A DNA stretch of 5,880 bases from Nitrospirota bacterium (GTDB lineage Bacteria; Nitrospirota; Thermodesulfovibrionia; UBA6902; DSMQ01), in contig JACQZD010000100.1 of assembly GCA_016207865.1 (NCBI GenBank), positions 1 to 5,880 on the forward strand. The letters run 5' to 3'. A program made the position numbers and the translations under genes. Below, piece by piece: positions 5,157-5,880 of this stretch; positions within the stretch are counted from its first letter, which is position 1; each line of letters opens with the position of its first letter. The notes beneath the pieces were generated by a model. The model was not told the DNA's origin and did not search any database. It worked only from the letters and a program-made list of their open reading frames with translations.

Positions 5157-5415
5157 TGTTATACTGGCTTCCGCAGACGACATCTTCAGGGATGCCTGTT
5201 TTTTTGATATTTTTTTCCATGGCTGTATGGTCGCAATAACTCATCTTTACGCCCGGGGTTTTGCATAACGCCGTAAAGGAAGGATTCTCCAGAAGCTTTG
5301 CCCCGTCGTCCATTGTAAATATATGCACCTCGTGTCCTTTTGAAACGGCTGCCTTTGCCAGCCCTGTGATATGCCCTAAATGCTTGTCCGTATTAACAAA
5401 GATGCCCAGCTTCAT
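5119..5415 (-). CDS. DsrE/DsrF-like sulfur-transfer protein
   Basis: This 98-residue protein matches the small DsrE-like family. It has an N-terminal strand MKLGIFVNTDKH, a helix, the strand EVHIFTMDDGAKLL, and the motifs MSYCDHT (Cys61) and VVCGSQYNNAV (Cys81). Cys81 occupies the place of the active Cys of DsrE/TusD proteins, which receives a persulfide from a TusA-type carrier. Cys51 is a further cysteine. The ATG at 5415 has AAGGAG eight bases upstream and lies 18 bases after the rhodanese stop, so the two are co-transcribed. A cytoplasmic role in sulfur relay is expected. The C-terminal end is odd: after NNAV the protein reads MAENSPYIE, where I would expect a hydrophobic strand of the type DRVIVL. 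The stop lies inside the next, overlapping frame, so the end may have been changed by a deletion or frameshift. Confidence 0.85.
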   Translation of the reverse strand: MKLGIFVNTDKHLGHITGLAKAAVSKGHEVHIFTMDDGAKLLENPSFTALCKTPGVKMSYCDHTAMEKNIKKTGIPEDVVCGSQYNNAVMAENSPYIE

Positions 5416-5433
5416 ATTGTTTTCTCCTTATCT

Positions 5434-5880
5434 TTATTTCTCTGCGGGATGTTTTGCCGGGTCTAATTTTGACCATTCACCCCATGAGCCTACATAATTT
5501 TTGACCTTCGGATAACCCAGAATATGCTTAAGCGTGAAATATGTATGTGCCGCGCGCACGCCGCCCTGGCAGTAAACTATAACTTCCTTATCTTTTGTAA
5601 TCCCCTTTGCCTCGTATGCGGCTTTTAATGCGTCAGCAGACTTAAACGTCCCGTCATTGTTAAGATTCGTTGTGTTAAAGGGGAGATGGACCACTCCCGG
5701 CATATGACCTGTTCTTTTATTGCCCATTGCGTTTGTTCCTGTATATTCGTCAGCGGCGCGCACGTCTACTATGGCAACCTTGGGATTTTTGAGATTCTGA
5801 GCTACATAGCCTGCCTCTGCCCTTATTGACTCATCCGGAGCCGCCTTATATTTCGCAGGAGCAACCTTTGCAGCCTCTGC
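5434..5880 (-). CDS. Rhodanese-type sulfurtransferase (C-terminal part; start outside the window)
   Basis: The frame is open to the right edge, so only the last 148 residues are present. They form a complete rhodanese domain: VAIVDVRAADEY, then the GHMPGVVHLPF segment, and the active loop CQGGVRAAHTYF with the catalytic Cys at codon 5569-5571. The end YVGSWGEWSKLDPAKHP is typical of the second, catalytic domain of two-domain thiosulfate or 3-mercaptopyruvate sulfurtransferases. A preceding Ala/Lys-rich stretch (AEAAKVAPAKYKAAPD) looks like an interdomain linker, so an N-terminal inactive domain probably lies outside the window. A six-residue CxxGxR-type loop of this kind occurs in sulfurtransferases rather than in longer-looped phosphatases. 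An internal GTG at 5763 would cut off the first strand and is not the real start. It is followed after 18 bases by the DsrE-like gene, pointing to direct sulfur relay between them. Confidence 0.9.
   Translation of the reverse strand, partial: AEAAKVAPAKYKAAPDESIRAEAGYVAQNLKNPKVAIVDVRAADEYTGTNAMGNKRTGHMPGVVHLPFNTTNLNNDGTFKSADALKAAYEAKGITKDKEVIVYCQGGVRAAHTYFTLKHILGYPKVKNYVGSWGEWSKLDPAKHPAEK

Noticed and set aside
5119..5183. Programmed +1 frameshift joining the DsrE-like and DsrH/TusB-like frames
   Set aside because: A slip at the TGA would skip the first strand of the second protein, and no internal ribosome-binding stimulator or slippery codon like the one in prfB is seen. Two separate products or a mutation fit better.

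Overview
The window reads as part of a bacterial chromosome with all recognisable genes on the minus strand. I place it tentatively in an anaerobic or microaerobic sulfur-metabolising lineage such as Nitrospirota or Desulfobacterota. That placement rests on the gene families (YeeE/YedE transporter, TusA, DsrE-like and rhodanese proteins), a moderate GC content and dispersed GTCATTCC/GGAATGAC inverted repeats. No marker gene fixes the taxonomy.

Read in transcription order from the right edge, the first unit (5880 to about 4903) holds the C-terminal catalytic half of a rhodanese sulfurtransferase, a complete DsrE-like protein and a very short overlapping DsrH/TusB-like frame. It ends in a strong intrinsic terminator. 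The second unit (4868 to 3102) is a single membrane glycosyltransferase of the GT39/ArnT type. Its likely promoter lies inside the preceding terminator, and a C/G-rich palindromic repeat is inserted in frame in its middle.

An intergenic stretch (2785-3101) contains a dispersed inverted repeat (2958-3032) and a plausible sigma70-type promoter (2891-2920); I see nothing else definite there. The third unit (2784 to 215) encodes a YeeE/YedE thiosulfate or sulfur transporter, a TusA sulfur carrier, a small membrane-anchored Gly/Tyr/Ala-rich repeat protein and a universal stress protein. The left edge (1-214) has no gene. It holds a plus-strand terminator, probably for a gene to the left of the window, and a second copy of the dispersed repeat class.

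Taken together, the window carries a sulfur import and trafficking set. The transporter would bring in thiosulfate or a related sulfur species, rhodanese would cleave or mobilise the sulfane sulfur, and TusA with the DsrE-like protein would carry the persulfide. This functional link is inferred from families and neighbourhood. The glycosyltransferase between the two sulfur units has no evident connection. The points most worth a second look are the DsrE/DsrH-like junction, the glycine-rich protein in the TusA operon, and the terminator/promoter overlap at 4903-4947.
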